A stretch of 64,000 nt of DNA from Plazaster borealis. Lineage: Eukaryota > Echinodermata > Asteroidea > Forcipulatida > Labidiasteridae. This document shows positions 11,128 to 22,355 of the stretch, piece by piece. The translations under genes were made by a program, and so were the position numbers. The stretch covers positions 62,001 to 126,000 of the forward strand of contig JAJGQC010000626.1 in NCBI GenBank assembly GCA_021014325.1, in the 5' to 3' direction. The notes under the pieces are model-generated. The model was not told the DNA's origin. It saw nothing but the letters and a program-made list of their open reading frames with translations, and did no database searches. Each line of letters begins with the position of its first letter. The stretch's first letter is position 1.

Positions 11128-14100
11128 CTGTGAAGAAAAAGGAAACAGAATCAAGAGCCGTTTTGTCTTAAAGCACGCGGCTAACATTGGTAGTTGTCGA
11201 ACACCTGTATAGTTACTACACTAGTGACAATAATAGTTGGTTTTGTATTTGTGCCCCATCAGGCGTGCCATCGGTTCATGCATATTAGACCTGGAAATAA
11301 TTTCGCTGGTCTTCTGCACACATGTGCACACACAATGCACACTGGTACCCTGAATACTGTTTATTGTATAAATGCACATTGTGTTCTGACTTGGGCTCTA
11401 AGAATTTAATTAGTTATGGGAAAAACACCCGTTAACTTCCAAGTAGCCAGGGACCACACTCAAGTTTACGATACAACCTGGGAAGCAGCAGCCAGAGGAT
11501 CACCTTGAGGGGATGCAACTTTTTAGGGAGACTGCCAACATAGTGGCTAGATAGCTCAGTTGGTAGAGCGCCGGCCTGTTAATCCGGAGGTCATTGGTTC
11601 AAATCTCGCTCTGGTAAATTTTTCTTGCTCAACCCAAAATCATTTAAAATTTACCCAGTCAGTTTCCCTTGTGGTTTATTATTTGATATCTGAAATAAAA
11701 AGTTTCATCCCCTCAAGGTGATCCCCTGGCTGTCGCTTCCCAGGTTTGTATCGTAAACTTAGGCGTGGTCCCTGGCTACACGGCACTTAACAGTTGCATG
11801 GCTTCTGACCGGCACCCACGAACAATAGTTGGTCCAAATCTTGCTCTAGTCATTTTTATTTGTTTTCAACCTGAAATCATTAAAAATTTACCCAGTCAGT
11901 TTCTCTTGTGGTTTATTATTTTTTTAAATAAAGTAACATAGCTGGCACACAAGTCGGTAATAGCCAATCAAATACGCTGGCTACAGGCTTATTTTGAAAC
12001 CCATGACTAATAAGCCATATTGAGATACAACTGTATGGTGGGCACATTATAATTGCACAATTGGGTTTGGGTAAATCTTTCTGTTGACATCCAAAACAAA
12101 TGTGCACTATGGTGTTCACCCTATTTCAAAAAGGCTATACTGGAGGTGTATACAAATGATTTTATGGAACAAATAATGTCCTCCCGAGTGTGAAAGCGTG
12201 TTCCCAGAAACAACTTTGGAACGATTTGGAAGCGCTGTACAAAGACATGTAAATGGCTTGTCATTTTGTGATTCGGCTAGTGTATTAAAAGTGATCCATA
12301 TCTATAACTATATGTATGCAGCTATGGGAGAGGAAGCGAAGAACCAGCCAGCCGGACTTTTTTTTTATCATGATTATTCATTTATTTATTTATTTATTAC
12401 ACATCCAACAGCGCAAGGATGTTGATTAGGAAACGAGGAGAAACATTCAGTTTTAGATGTGGGAGGGAAAACCCTAATATGGAGAAAAACTTGTGCAATC
12501 AGGTAGGGACTGAAAACCCAATCCACATTCAAGGCTCCAGGCCTGAGGTGGGATTCGAACCGGGAGGTCCACAGAGGTGAAAGGCTGGGAAAGAAACCAC
12601 TCTTGTCTTGTGGACACTTTTCATTTGCCTTCAGGGTATTTAACTGGCTTTTTGCTATTAATCAACAGTCTGTTATGTTTCGTTAAATATTTGACTGGAC
12701 TCGTTTAAAACAGATTCGTTTCTGAGTGATCTCTGTACCCCAACTCCCTAGGTTCAATTGCCCATAGCCAACCTCAATCCTCCACTCTATGATCACTCAA
12801 CACCAAATTGTTTGGATGTACATTAGATTGCCTGGCCCTGTAATGAGCAACTATTATTTTGGCCTACAGTCCTTAATCCTCTGCAATCAGAAAACATCCT
12901 GAAGAGGACTTCGGAGGGTTGGGGTTGAAGAGGGTTCCGTTGAGGCATTCTGAACGACAGTAGCACATTATACAATTGTTGCACGCTGTGATGGGATCCA
13001 TAGCAAGGTTTTAGCCAGGATTTGGCAAAAGTGTTTCCAAATTTGCTGGAAATACAAAAACTTGGTGTCCAAATTGTTCACTTACAATACATTTACATGT
13101 AAATGACAGATAAAACAGGGTGTCCAAATTTTAAACAGGGTGTCCAAAAGGGTTACACCCCTATGTTCCGACAACCCTGGTGTATTTTCCTATTCCTAAC
13201 CCTAACCCTAACCCTATGTAAATCATGAGGGGGTTGTCGGAACATAGGGGTGTCGGAACATAGGGGTGTCGGAATATACAGCAGTCCCTGTCCAAAAGAC
13301 ACCCCGACACCCCTCTGGCTAACACTATGGTCCATAGTGTTTTGTACATCCAAGGGGGGAAATGGCACCCAAGGTGAAGCTGAGAGAACCATTTGCCACA
13401 AGGGTGTACAAAACCCATGCGCCCCATCACAGCATACAATTGTTTTGTTACACTATGACAATAGATTGCAGGAGGGGGAAACAAACTTTGTAAAGTGAAA
13501 TAAATTACATTTTTAAATTAGTTTATTGTTGAAATGCAATTTGTTGTTTAACGGTTAGTTAAACAAAATTCAAAAGCTTTAACAGAAATTACCTTATTTT
13601 ATTTAATACTGAAAAACAAATTTCTGATCTTGTCTTTGGAACAGGAGAGAAACCTCTTTGCTTTGGAGGCGAAAACTAAATTGGCACAGTTCAAAAAGCA
13701 GACGAACAGTGGCAAATGAATTGTTGACAACAATGGCAGTCGTTGACAGAAATATTGCTTCACTTGTTTCCTACTGCACATCACACAGGAATGTACAAGT
13801 AAAGCAATTTACCTTGTACCAGTGTAAGTGCAACCTCATACCCGAGGCTATTTCTAATATTGTACAAGGCGGTTGAAACGACAATCGGTTGTCACGACCA
13901 AGGTAATGTGTACCTAAGTATTTGTCCCTCATGGTGTACATCACTCATGTTCCCCTGAGCCATGTACATCATGTGTCTTTGTAGCACATCACGTGATTGG
14001 TTCTCAACCAATAACATTCACAAGGTATTAAATTACCGTGATAAAACAATCCTCAATGAAAATCTTTTACGCCACTTACCGACAAGGAAAAGTTTGCCGA

Positions 14101-17100
14101 TGACTGAGATCAACCTGTGATATGACACCCCATCAAACGGCAAACCTGGAAATCTCGGCATCTGCAGCCATTCCTGCTTGTCCTGATTGAAGAATCGAGC
14201 AAATCCTGTTGTTGTTTGGCCTCCTAGGGCCAACAGTGACTGCAAGGATGACAAAAGAAATATACGCCTTAATCAAACAAATTGAAGTTTGAAGGTAGAC
14301 ATCAATGACATTAAAGTGGAAGTTTTTCAGCACCATGCACAGATCTGTGTCGTCATAATCAAAGCAAGCCTGTGGCTACACACTCTCATCTAATTACTGC
14401 AGACATACGCCCTCCCTCTGTATTCATATTGTGGAGAGTCGGTGTGTGCTGTAACTGGGCGAGAGTTCGAAATTCCATGTACAGTAAAATCGGCGCTGTC
14501 CTGCTTTGATCATGACAACACAACCCCCTTTAAGGTGGGACATAACTTAGCTTTGTGTCTGGTGTCTTGTGTAATACAGGTAAAAGAACCCAGTACGCTT
14601 TATCGATAAGATAAGGGATTTGCACCAGTGCTTCTGGCATGGTTGCGTCAGATTGCAGTGCATTACCTTCCAAACCCTTACAAGTTTCTATGAGTCTCAC
14701 AATTTAAACAGCTTTGCATACAGGTTGTATAATAATGAGTACTTTGAGTTGACTTCCAGCTGTGATTAATTAAGTGCTAAGAAATGCCCACAATCACACA
14801 GATCCTTGTCATTATTTTGATTGGTGAAACCTGCATCACCCTATTTTGCCACGTATACTGCCGTGACACTCCAAAAATTAATACACTCGGTGTATATGGA
14901 TAATAATTATAATGGACAGTATAGAGTGTCATTTCCAAAATAATCGTTCCCACCCGTTCGTCTCAACAAGACAAGGTCGTGTCATGGGGACAAAGTTGGT
15001 GTCAATACAGTCCATGTTATTAAGGTTTTGTAAAATAATTTGAGTGTGGGGTGGACTGAATCTATTCTGCATTTAATGCATGCATTTAATGCAGATTTTT
15101 TTTTAAACAAATAAAAAACAAGAATCTCTGCGTAAATAATAAACAAATATTGAATGCTTTTTTTGTGTGTGCATTGTCACTGAAAATAGTCACTTGAAAT
15201 CTGGCTTTTCAATTTCACCTCGTCATTATATTCTGAGACAATGCACTCACATGCATCCAATATTTGTACACATGTAGACCCCTTGCATATGATGTCACAA
15301 GCCCCAAAGCAGTCCCCTCACTGAGGTCAATGAAGAGCTATCATTGGCCGAGAGTCGTTTGCAGCGCTTACACGTTCTCATTGTTTGACATCAAAGATGG
15401 CGGACAATGCAAGGGGTCTTTTATTACAATAATCACTCCTACATCAGCCGGAGACTTTTGGGGACACTACATTGTAGGTGGTAGAAAACCTACCCAGTAA
15501 TTCCATTGTTCTGAGAAATGTTTGCATGCCAGTGGTACTTGGAAGTGCATGAGTTTGTTGATTGTCATGAGACGTCGCATGTGATACATGAACAATGTAG
15601 TGGGCCAGGCAACCTTTTACCAATAGTAGGGGTGCGATGTGGCAGTTTGTGCCACGGGAGATCAGGTGGATCCTGATTGTGCATAAGAGATAGTTTGTTT
15701 TGGGCTGGTTTAGGCACATAAGAGATAATTTGTTTTGGGCTGGTTAAGGCACATATCCTTTAAGTAATTGTTTTAAGTTTTGAAAGAATTTGTGCGCAGT
15801 TGGGACAAAAGCTGGGTTTTTTTTAGAGAAGAGCGTCTTTTGCTTTGGATTTTCTAACAAAAATCCAGTGAGTTTTGAGGTGGTCAGAGCCTGAATTTCT
15901 CTTCTTTATTAATTCATACCGCAATTGTGTTTTGGGTCAGCGCAAGCAAGATCGGAGTGGTGCAAAGGTAAACACTGGTCCCTAGTTGTGGTCCCTAGGT
16001 GTGGGTTGCTTGTCTTGAGAAACATGCTAATAGTAGGAGGGTTAATGTCAGGCGATTTACAGGCAACCAATTACTGGTGAACTCCAGCAAGTAAACAACA
16101 TTCACATCAAAACTTTCTGGTAATTTTCATGGGGTAGTCAGACCCTGTTATAGAAATATTTCTTGCACTACTTGAGGCGTGTCGTGGACGAGCGGACAAG
16201 AACATCGGACTCAAGCTGGGTTCGAGTCCCGGTCTTTACACTTTTGTTCTTTTAAGCAAGACACTTACCCATTATTGCTGCGTCCTTCGGATGGGACGTA
16301 AAGCCGTAGGTCCCGTGTGTTGTGTAATGCACGTACCAGAACCCAGTGTATTTATCATAAAGAGAAGGGGTTCGCCCCGATGTTCCTGGTTTGATCAACA
16401 GCATATTGCGCCACAGCACCTTGTAAACCATTACATGGTGCTATAAAGGAATAGGTCTCACACTTCAAAATGTACCTGTAGCTTCACATACCTTGCAGGA
16501 AAAAATACTGAGCCTTTTGATATGCCCATCAGGTATGATAAAGCTCTGTATAAGAACTCAGTACCATTATAATTAATAGAGACTGGTCTTCACAAGACCT
16601 TTGCAGGTCTCTGTTTCTACAACCCAAGGTCTTGATTAAAAAAAGAAAACTTACCTTAGTTGAGACACGAGCAGAAAAGAACTCGGGATGTTTGTTGACA
16701 AGCTGGCCGCTGATTGGGCTGTTTAATGCAATGTGTTTAATCAGCTGGTCGAATACTATCTTGCATTGTGGAATGGACAAGATCTTGCTGTCCATCAAGT
16801 CATCAAGGTCTTGAGCCGAGACCAGACCAAGGCGAACTTTCTTGATCAGAGCCGTGGCGTGGTGGAGACGTGAGGATGGTTTGTAATGAAGCCAACTGAC
16901 AACTGCCTTGAGGACCTAAGGATAAGTGAACACTGTCAAACATTAGCCTAACATTTTAGAAGAATTTCAGTAACCTTTCAGCTGCAGTTAGGCACCTTTT
17001 GACAAATATTCCAGGATAACTTGTGGATAGACTTCTTCACAGTTGATTTCCGACCAGCAAGAGATCCCAAAGCAGTCCAGTTATGTTGTGGATAAGTTTG

Positions 17101-20100
17101 AGGGGAAAATATTGTAACAAGACCAGGCAATATGTTTACAAAATTACTAAACCACAGACCTTTCTGATTATTATCTACTGAAAACCAGCAGGTTGGCCAA
17201 ACCACAGACTGCTCAGTGGGGAGTCTGTCAACATACATGTTGCATGAATGAGCTTTGTACTGTGGAAACATATACGACAGACATCTATCAGCAACAAATT
17301 CTCACTGATCTACCCTTGGGGGATAAACAGTCTTACCTGAGCTTCACTAGACACAGCCAAGTCCGCTCTCATGAGGAACAGGCCAAGATTATGAGCAGTC
17401 ATGTGCTCCAGAAAGTCCTCAGTCTGCGACACCTCTCCAAAGTTACTCGCTATGTGATTATCAGCCACCTTCTTCAGACTGTCCAGGGAGTAGTTTCCGG
17501 CCATGGAGGCAATCTTGAGGTAATCATCAAAGGAAAGTTCTCCATTTTGGAAAGACTGATTGATGAAGATGACGCAACTGTCGATGGCCACTTTGATACT
17601 GAGGTGGCAGGCGCAAGCTAATACTTCAAAGACGTTATCCATGCTGAGGTTAAGGTTTGCCGAGTACGCAAAGTCTAGTAAAATCTGGTGGAGGGGGAAA
17701 GACAAAATTAAAATAATGGAGAGGATAGATATCAAAGGGATCTCTTTTTGGCCACAATGCCCACCTTGATGACAGTGACCCAGCAAAGAAGGCACTAAAC
17801 ATAGCAATTAACTGCAGAGGCAGAATCCCCTTCCCCCGAGCACCAGGATGGCAAAGACCTAAATGTACACGTAAAGGCCACACGAGGACATCTTGGATCA
17901 AGCTACTAACTACGGACATTGGAGATCAGTGTGACAAACCACAGATGTCTATGCGGTAGAATGAATGAGTGAGTGGAACTGTTAGAATTTCTTTAGGATT
18001 AATTATCATACTTTGAACTAAGGCACCTTCTCAAAACTATTCCAGAATAAGTTGCGGGAAAGTTTATCCACAAAGGGTAAGTAATTGAGGATAAGTATGC
18101 GAATGGATTTTTTTCCTAGTTAATGTTAGCCCAAAAGTGTAAAGCTCAATTATCTGCAAATACAGACTAAAATTGAAAATACACACCTACATGTAGCAAT
18201 TTACATAAATCCTTGTACATTATATATCCGTGTTGCGTACTACATTATCCGCATATTTTCGTTTTAACCCTAAGGGGCACGACTGTGTGGAAGAACCTCC
18301 ACACAAAAAATAAGATAATCATGATTTGTTTACCTTCCACATGGTCCCAGGTCACCTCCAGCTAGGAAGGTACATGTACATGTAGGCCTTCATTGTCATT
18401 GGTTGGTTGAATAACATAGAAGTTTTCACTACATGTTGTACATATATAGGCTATAGGTTCGGAAAGTTTGTACACCCTTTATTTCCCCTGGGAAGGTCTG
18501 CAACCCGCTCATGGAGATTAAGCCTTTGTTGGTGTGTTGGGTGTATGGGACAAATGAGTATAGTGTGACCGTGGATATATATACATACACATGTGTAATT
18601 ATGGGCTCACAATGCTCTGCCTTTGGTACATGTACATTGTACCAGATATGGGGAACAAAATGGGAGCATAATTGGGGGGGGGGGGCAATAACACTAATTA
18701 TATTTGTGGAGGTTCTTCCATGCCATAATGTGATTTGAAACAGTCGTGCCCTGCAGGGTTTTAAAGCATTGCGTACTACACAATCAGACAAATGAATTTC
18801 CGGCCTAACTGAGTAACTCTGCCCTTGTTAGAAAGCAGAAGAAACCAAGGCAATTCTACCTTATTTTCTTACCTTTAAAGTACACAATGTGAAAAAAATC
18901 TCTTCAGCATAACGTGTTGGCTTAGAAAAGAGCCTGTCAGCTATTCTCAAAGTTTGCAAGTCTTCGTCATGAGACTGAGCACAGTTAGTCAAAATGATGC
19001 AAATTACCGACTGGCTTCTTTTCAGAGCCAACCTCTCTAATAGTAAAAGGGGACTGTCATCATGATCACAGTAGGCCTGTGGCATGCGTAAGCTTCCGGG
19101 CCAACTTGCGTATGGCTGTTAATGCCGAACCACTATAGCAAACTGGCCCTAAACAGCTCAAGCTATGTCTTTATCAGCTGTTTAATACAGGTTAACATGG
19201 TTATATGGCCACCTTTCAACTAATAGGACTGCAACTGGTTGGAGTATTTATGAATATTTTTAAAGACAGGTTTTTGAGAGTTTTGGAATTATGAAACCAA
19301 TTTATGTACTGCATGTAAAGATTTACAAGGTGCTGCGGCGCATTTCGGAAGTCATTTCCAGAAACACCGAGGCAAACCTCTTCTCTTAGTGATAATTGTA
19401 ACTGGGTTCCTTTAGAAGCACACATCGCATGGGACCTACCGCTTTATGTCCCATCCGAAGGATGAGGCAAGAATGGTTATTAATAAAGTGTCTTGCTTTA
19501 GGACACAAGTGTCAAGACCGGGACTCAAACCCACACTGTAGGCCTACTGCATATAAGAACACTGGTCAGAGCTAGAGTCCAGTGCGCTTGAACGCTCGGC
19601 CATGACACGCCACATTGTACCACATTGTGGCAAGAGCCAGTTTGGCAGGAGAGTGCACGGACAGCAATAGGGTTTAGTAAAAGGCATCTCTATCAGGGAA
19701 AACTTCAATTTTGACTGGAATATTTCAGAGAGCACCACAGCACCGACCGGGGGCATGCAGGCTATTGCCTCCAGAAAGCATCAATAACCACTATCAGTCA
19801 CTCAGGCCTGCATGTAATTTTTCTCACCTCAAAACCCTCTGCTGATAAGTCAACGTCATCCTGCAGTATGATCTCTGATTGGCTAGCTTCCTTGAGACCT
19901 CCCATAAACATGGCTCGGAATACATCACTCAGTGCTGCTAAAATTATCTGTAACAAGGGTGGGAAAACAAACCACACTGCATGAAAAACTTACCTCCTTG
20001 TGTTCCCCCCCCCCCCAAAAAAAAAAAAAAAATTGTATTTATTTATAATACAATAATAATAATAACTGTAGGAAAGCAGAGTCTCGCCAGCATAAAATCA

Positions 20101-22355
20101 TTTGTTTGAAATGGATGATGATGATTAAAAGCAAACAATTTTGCAGCACGGTGGGCAGAGTTATGGAATCAATTTTAGGGTTCAAAATTGTATTGAGTAT
20201 TGAAAAACACTTTTAAAACCAATAGGCCTAATGAAATTGTTTAATTAAAACAGTAAGGAATCAATGTAAAACTGTGCATGTTTTTGATGTTTATTCTCAT
20301 TTCTGGTCTTGTAAAATAAAACATTTTGAGCTATACCACAACACAACTCACAAGCCCCCCCCCTTTGATTTTCTCAAGTTGTTCTCGACTTACATGTACA
20401 GTGGTATTTTGTCAGTGGGACTCCTTTGTGAAACGCTGTAATTTCAGTGGCAGTGCTACGCTAGGCCTAGTTGTTTTCTGCTCACCCCAAGCTCTATGAA
20501 TTGATCCCGAGGGAAGTTTCATAAAGCACCGCTAATAATTTTTACTTTTATGTTTTACTTTTTTATTTTTTCGATTTTCTTTCCCATTATGTGTAAACAC
20601 AAGAGTGTGTTAATCAGCAAGATAAACGATCGAGTCATACTTTGGTGGCCCCGAAGGAACGTTGAATATAATATTTACGTATACATTTTCACGATTTGTG
20701 CCCCAAATTGCAAATATTCACGTAAATATTTACGTTAATTCATGATATCAGCCGTGTCGCGAATATTTACGTTTTTCCTATCTCACTAATATTGTAAACA
20801 TAAACGTGAATATTCACGTAAAGATTTAGGCTAAATAATAATTAATATTTGTTTCCTTCAAAGTCTTGTAAAATAAAACATTTTGAGCTACATGTATACC
20901 ACAACACAACTCACAAGCCCCCCCCCCCCTCCTTCCCCCGATTTTAGACCTGAATTTCAGGCCGCTTGTCACTGTGGCAAGCAATACCTGCAGCCAGTCC
21001 CTGTGAAACCTATACAAGCATACGTTCATGTTGCCTTGCTCATTTTCTTAGCCTGAAGTAGTCTTTGATTTTCTCAAGTTGTTCTCGACTTACATATGTG
21101 GGACTCCTTTGTGAAACGCTGTAATTTCAGTGGCAGAAAAACATGAAGAATTCATCACTCCACCCCCCTACTCCATCAACCGCAACGACTTATTACTACC
21201 TTACCCACCCCGGCCGGAATCGCCACCGGCAATCCGCCAGACGCCAATCTATTTCTACCTCCATGCTAAAAATGTACTTTGCAAACTTGAAAGCCAGTGG
21301 GGATAGGGGGATGGCTCCGATAGTACCATAGTGCAATCCCAACTATAGTTGGGCACGTTGCCTGTTGGGGTGCCCCAACTGTAACACTAAGTTCGGACCA
21401 GTCCCAACTATAGTTGGGGCGATTGTCAAGTTGGGGCGGAACAGGGTTACAATTCTCCGCTGACAGAAAGCGCCAAATTTCTGCTCTAGCTGTGTAAGTA
21501 AGCGAAGAAGGCCTAAACGTAATAACGCGCGCACTTGTATACACTGTAAGCAAAAAATCCTTCCTTGATAACCGGCTAGCCTGTGACCGACTGTGATTAA
21601 CGCACGCGCACCGTAAGCAAAAATCCTTCCTTGACAGGAATAATCCTTCCTTGACAGAGGTGCAGCTAACCTGTGAAATATTTATACATGTACAATTAAA
21701 ATCGTCAATTGTGCATTTTTTTCTACCGTGTATCCAGATATTTTGTTGACTTGCGGTAAGCAGGTAAGCAGAGCCACGACATGATGAAATTGGGGGTAGA
21801 ATTTCTGTATCCGACTGCCACTTTTTCATTCACTATTAAATAAAATATAGTATCTTATTTACTAAAACTGTAAAATGGAATACTGCTTTTGGTTATTATA
21901 TTTTTCTATATATTTATTTATTTATTTATTTATTGTATTTTATTTTTATTTTGTGTGGGGGGGGGGGGATGGCGTAGCGAGTGGTAGGCCTACAGGAAAA
22001 ACATGGCAATGAATGAATGACACCGCCTGGATTAGTGATTTAGTTTTATTTAGGGCACTCTTTAAAAATACTGCTGCTTTCCCTTTCTTATGATGAGTGA
22101 CCAAGTTCAAGTGATTGAAAAATGCAGCGTTAACAAAATAAATAGTTTTGCTACTTTACTTCCGTGTCTAATTCTAACCTTATGTGTTCCGAATCGTTTA
22201 TCGTCCACCGTTACAGTCACATCACACAAGGCCCCCTCTCGATAAAGGATGTCCAGTTCTGTAGCCAAGGAAAACATTTGTCTCGTCTTTGCCGACTCTC
22301 TCAGCTCCCGGGGCGTAGACACCATTTTACCGTCCAAAATGTGGTCCAGATTCAT
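10502..22355 (-). CDS. BTB-BACK-Kelch protein (Kelch-like), complete, 6 exons
   Basis: Six exons on the minus strand join in frame to 563 codons plus a stop: 22355-22179, 19947-19828, 17684-17337, 16915-16655, 14239-14080 and 11127-10502. Every junction has GT and AG, and lengths and phases (0,0,0,0,1) agree. The ATG at 22355 has A at -3 and an in-frame TGA 12 bases upstream, which decides the start. Residues about 34-138 form a BTB domain (GALCDVTVTVDDKRF, then IILAALSDVFRAMF and GLKEA). About 140-300 form BACK (NYSLDSL, SEAQVLKAVVSWLHY, VRLGLVS). From about 303 there are Kelch repeats (LALGG, LFLVGG, YIYAIGG with YD and W). By family knowledge it bridges cullin-3 and a substrate. The propeller looks short, about four to five blades, with GG lost in the last ones. 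I cannot assign an orthologue. Confidence 0.9.
11442..11779. mobile_element. Fold-back element split by a tRNA-derived SINE
   Basis: The arm at 11442-11525 (GTAGCCAGGGACCAC, AAGTTTACGATACAA, TCACCTTGAGGGGATG) is the reverse complement of 11697-11779 with about 10 differences. Between the arms sits a SINE with a tRNA-like head. It lies in intron 5 of the Kelch gene. Confidence 0.75.
11546..11700 (+). mobile_element. tRNA-derived SINE (GTT anticodon-like), full copy
   Basis: The head has an A box (TAGCTCAGTTGGTAGAGC), an anticodon-like CTGTTAATC and a B box (GGTTCAAATCT). The acceptor and T stems do not pair, so this is not a working tRNA gene. The body AAAATTTACCCAGTCAGTTT then CCCTTGTGGTTTATTA recurs at 11826. 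Confidence 0.7.
11826..11936 (+). mobile_element. tRNA-derived SINE, truncated second copy
   Basis: Starts inside the B-box region (GTTGGTCCAAATCTTGCTC) and continues with the same body (ATTTACCCAGTCAGTTTCTC, TTGTGGTTTATTA). The head is missing. It lies outside the fold-back arms. Confidence 0.65.
12470..12600 (-). mobile_element. tRNA-derived SINE, second family, copy 1
   Basis: Read on the minus strand it has a B box in CCCGGTTCGAATCCCACC, followed by GGGTTTTCAGTCCCTACCTG. The same two blocks occur on the plus strand near 42305-42392. It sits in intron 5 of the Kelch gene. Confidence 0.65.
13152..13286. mobile_element. Inverted-repeat element with telomere-like core, copy 2
   Basis: CTATGTTCCGACAACCC and GGGTTGTCGGAACATAG are perfect inverted ends around CCTAACCCTAACCCTAACCC. 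A repeated unit ATAGGGGTGTCGGAA follows on the right. It matches the copy at 9018. Confidence 0.7.
13325..14020 (+). repeat. Dispersed repeat family Y, copy 1
   Basis: Blocks shared in the same order with 53310-53765 include GGCACCCAAGGTGAAG, CAACCTCATACCCGAGG, GTCACGACCAAGGTAAT, GTACATCACTCATG and GTGATTGGTTCTCAACCAAT. About 350 bp in the middle is not shared, which suggests an insertion or deletion. Confidence 0.65.
14080..14239 (-). CDS. Kelch-like gene exon 5 (first Kelch blades)
   Basis: 160 bases, residues 303-355 plus one base. Starts SLLALGGQTTTGF, a Kelch GG strand, and ends GKLFLV followed by a split glycine codon. The acceptor is CAG and the donor GTAAGT. It joins the next exon as LFLVGGVF, restoring a second GG pair across the intron. 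Confidence 0.92.
14534..14645 (+). mobile_element. Headless fragment of leucine-tRNA-like SINE
   Basis: GTGTAATACAGGTAAAAGAA and CCCAGTACGCTTTATCG then AGGGATTTGCACC match the body of the SINE at 16175. The tRNA-like head is absent. Confidence 0.5.
15277..15418. mobile_element. Small inverted-repeat element, GACCCCTTGCA family, copy 1
   Basis: Starts GACCCCTTGCATATGATGTC and ends with ATGCAAGGGGTC. The interior shares CACTGAGGTCAA, CCATTGGC-like and TTGTTTGAC blocks with 36256-36407. It lies in intron 4 of the Kelch gene and carries no open frame. Confidence 0.75.
16175..16460 (+). mobile_element. SINE with leucine-tRNA-like head
   Basis: The head GGCGTGTCGTGGACGAGCGG, anticodon region GGACTCAAGC and GGTTCGAGTCCCGGTC resemble a tRNA-Leu(CAA). 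The body includes CATTATTGCTGCGTCCTTCG, GATGGGACGTAAAGCCGTAG and GGGGTTCGCCCCG. Related copies lie at 19326, 35184, 37699 and 63040. The long variable arm is partly deleted here. Confidence 0.8.
16655..16915 (-). CDS. Kelch-like gene exon 4 (BACK)
   Basis: 261 bases, residues 216-302. VLKAVVSWLHYKPSSRLHH and LIKKVRLGLVS match the second half of BACK. The tail before the propeller ends VSTK. The acceptor is TTAG and the donor GTAAGT. Confidence 0.93.
17337..17684 (-). CDS. Kelch-like gene exon 3 (end of BTB, start of BACK)
   Basis: 348 bases, residues 100-215. It starts ILLDFAYSANLNLS and NVFEVLACACHLSI, the last BTB helices, then runs into BACK with FLEHMTAHNLGLFLM and SSEAQ. The donor is GTAAGA. 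No insertion or stop is seen. Confidence 0.93.
18233..18780. repeat. Inverted arms between 12-bp direct repeats
   Basis: TTGCGTACTACA occurs directly at 18233 and 18769. Inside, AACCCTAAGGGGCACGACTG with TGGAAGAACCTCCACA (18265-18305) faces its reverse complement at about 18703-18762. This fits a small transposon, although the direct repeats do not abut the inverted ends. It lies in intron 2 of the Kelch gene. Confidence 0.45.
19326..19613 (-). mobile_element. SINE with leucine-tRNA-like head, minus strand
   Basis: On the minus strand it begins GGCGTGTCATGGCCGAGCG, has the CTC-A-AGC-type anticodon area altered (GGACTCTAGC), then GAGTCCCGGTCTTGACAC and the family body. It ends with CGCCGCAGCACCTTGTAAA. 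It sits in intron 2 of the Kelch gene. Confidence 0.78.
19828..19947 (-). CDS. Kelch-like gene exon 2 (BTB middle)
   Basis: 120 bases, residues 60-99, IILAALSDVFRAMFMGG through DLSAEGFE. This continues exactly from THK of exon 1 (HK-V/I-LAA.S..F.AMF is the BTB signature). The acceptor is CAG and the donor GTGAG. Confidence 0.92.
20310..21136. repeat. Local duplication with interrupted second copy
   Basis: 20310-20454 is repeated at 20863-20930 plus 21063-21136. Shared blocks include AAAATAAAACATTTTGAGCT, ACCACAACACAACTCACAAG and TTTGATTTTCTCAAGTTGTT. The second copy carries an extra 130 bases (20931-21062). Between the copies lies the AT-rich element that starts at 20643. Confidence 0.75.
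20643..20866. mobile_element. AT-rich palindromic element, truncated copy
   Basis: Begins TGGTGGCCCCGAAGG, followed by the palindromic run AATATTCACGTAAATATTTA and CGT steps. It matches 23957-24182 closely but lacks the right terminal repeat. The 195 bases to its left (20447-20642) are also shared with 23763-23956. Confidence 0.75.
22179..22355 (-). CDS. Kelch-like gene exon 1 (start, N-terminal BTB)
   Basis: Encodes residues 1-59, beginning MNLDHILDGK and ending DDKRFGTHK, where the BTB fold enters its first conserved helix. The donor follows AAG as GTTAGA, a weak but acceptable site. The exon ends in phase 0. Confidence 0.88.

Noticed and set aside
11546..11618. tRNA-Asn gene
   Set aside because: The A box, B box and a GTT-like anticodon are present, but the acceptor and T stems do not pair and the SINE body follows directly.
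18861..19085. Extra Kelch-gene exon on the minus strand
   Set aside because: The 74-codon frame has no BTB or BACK similarity, and exons 2 and 3 already join perfectly in phase across it.
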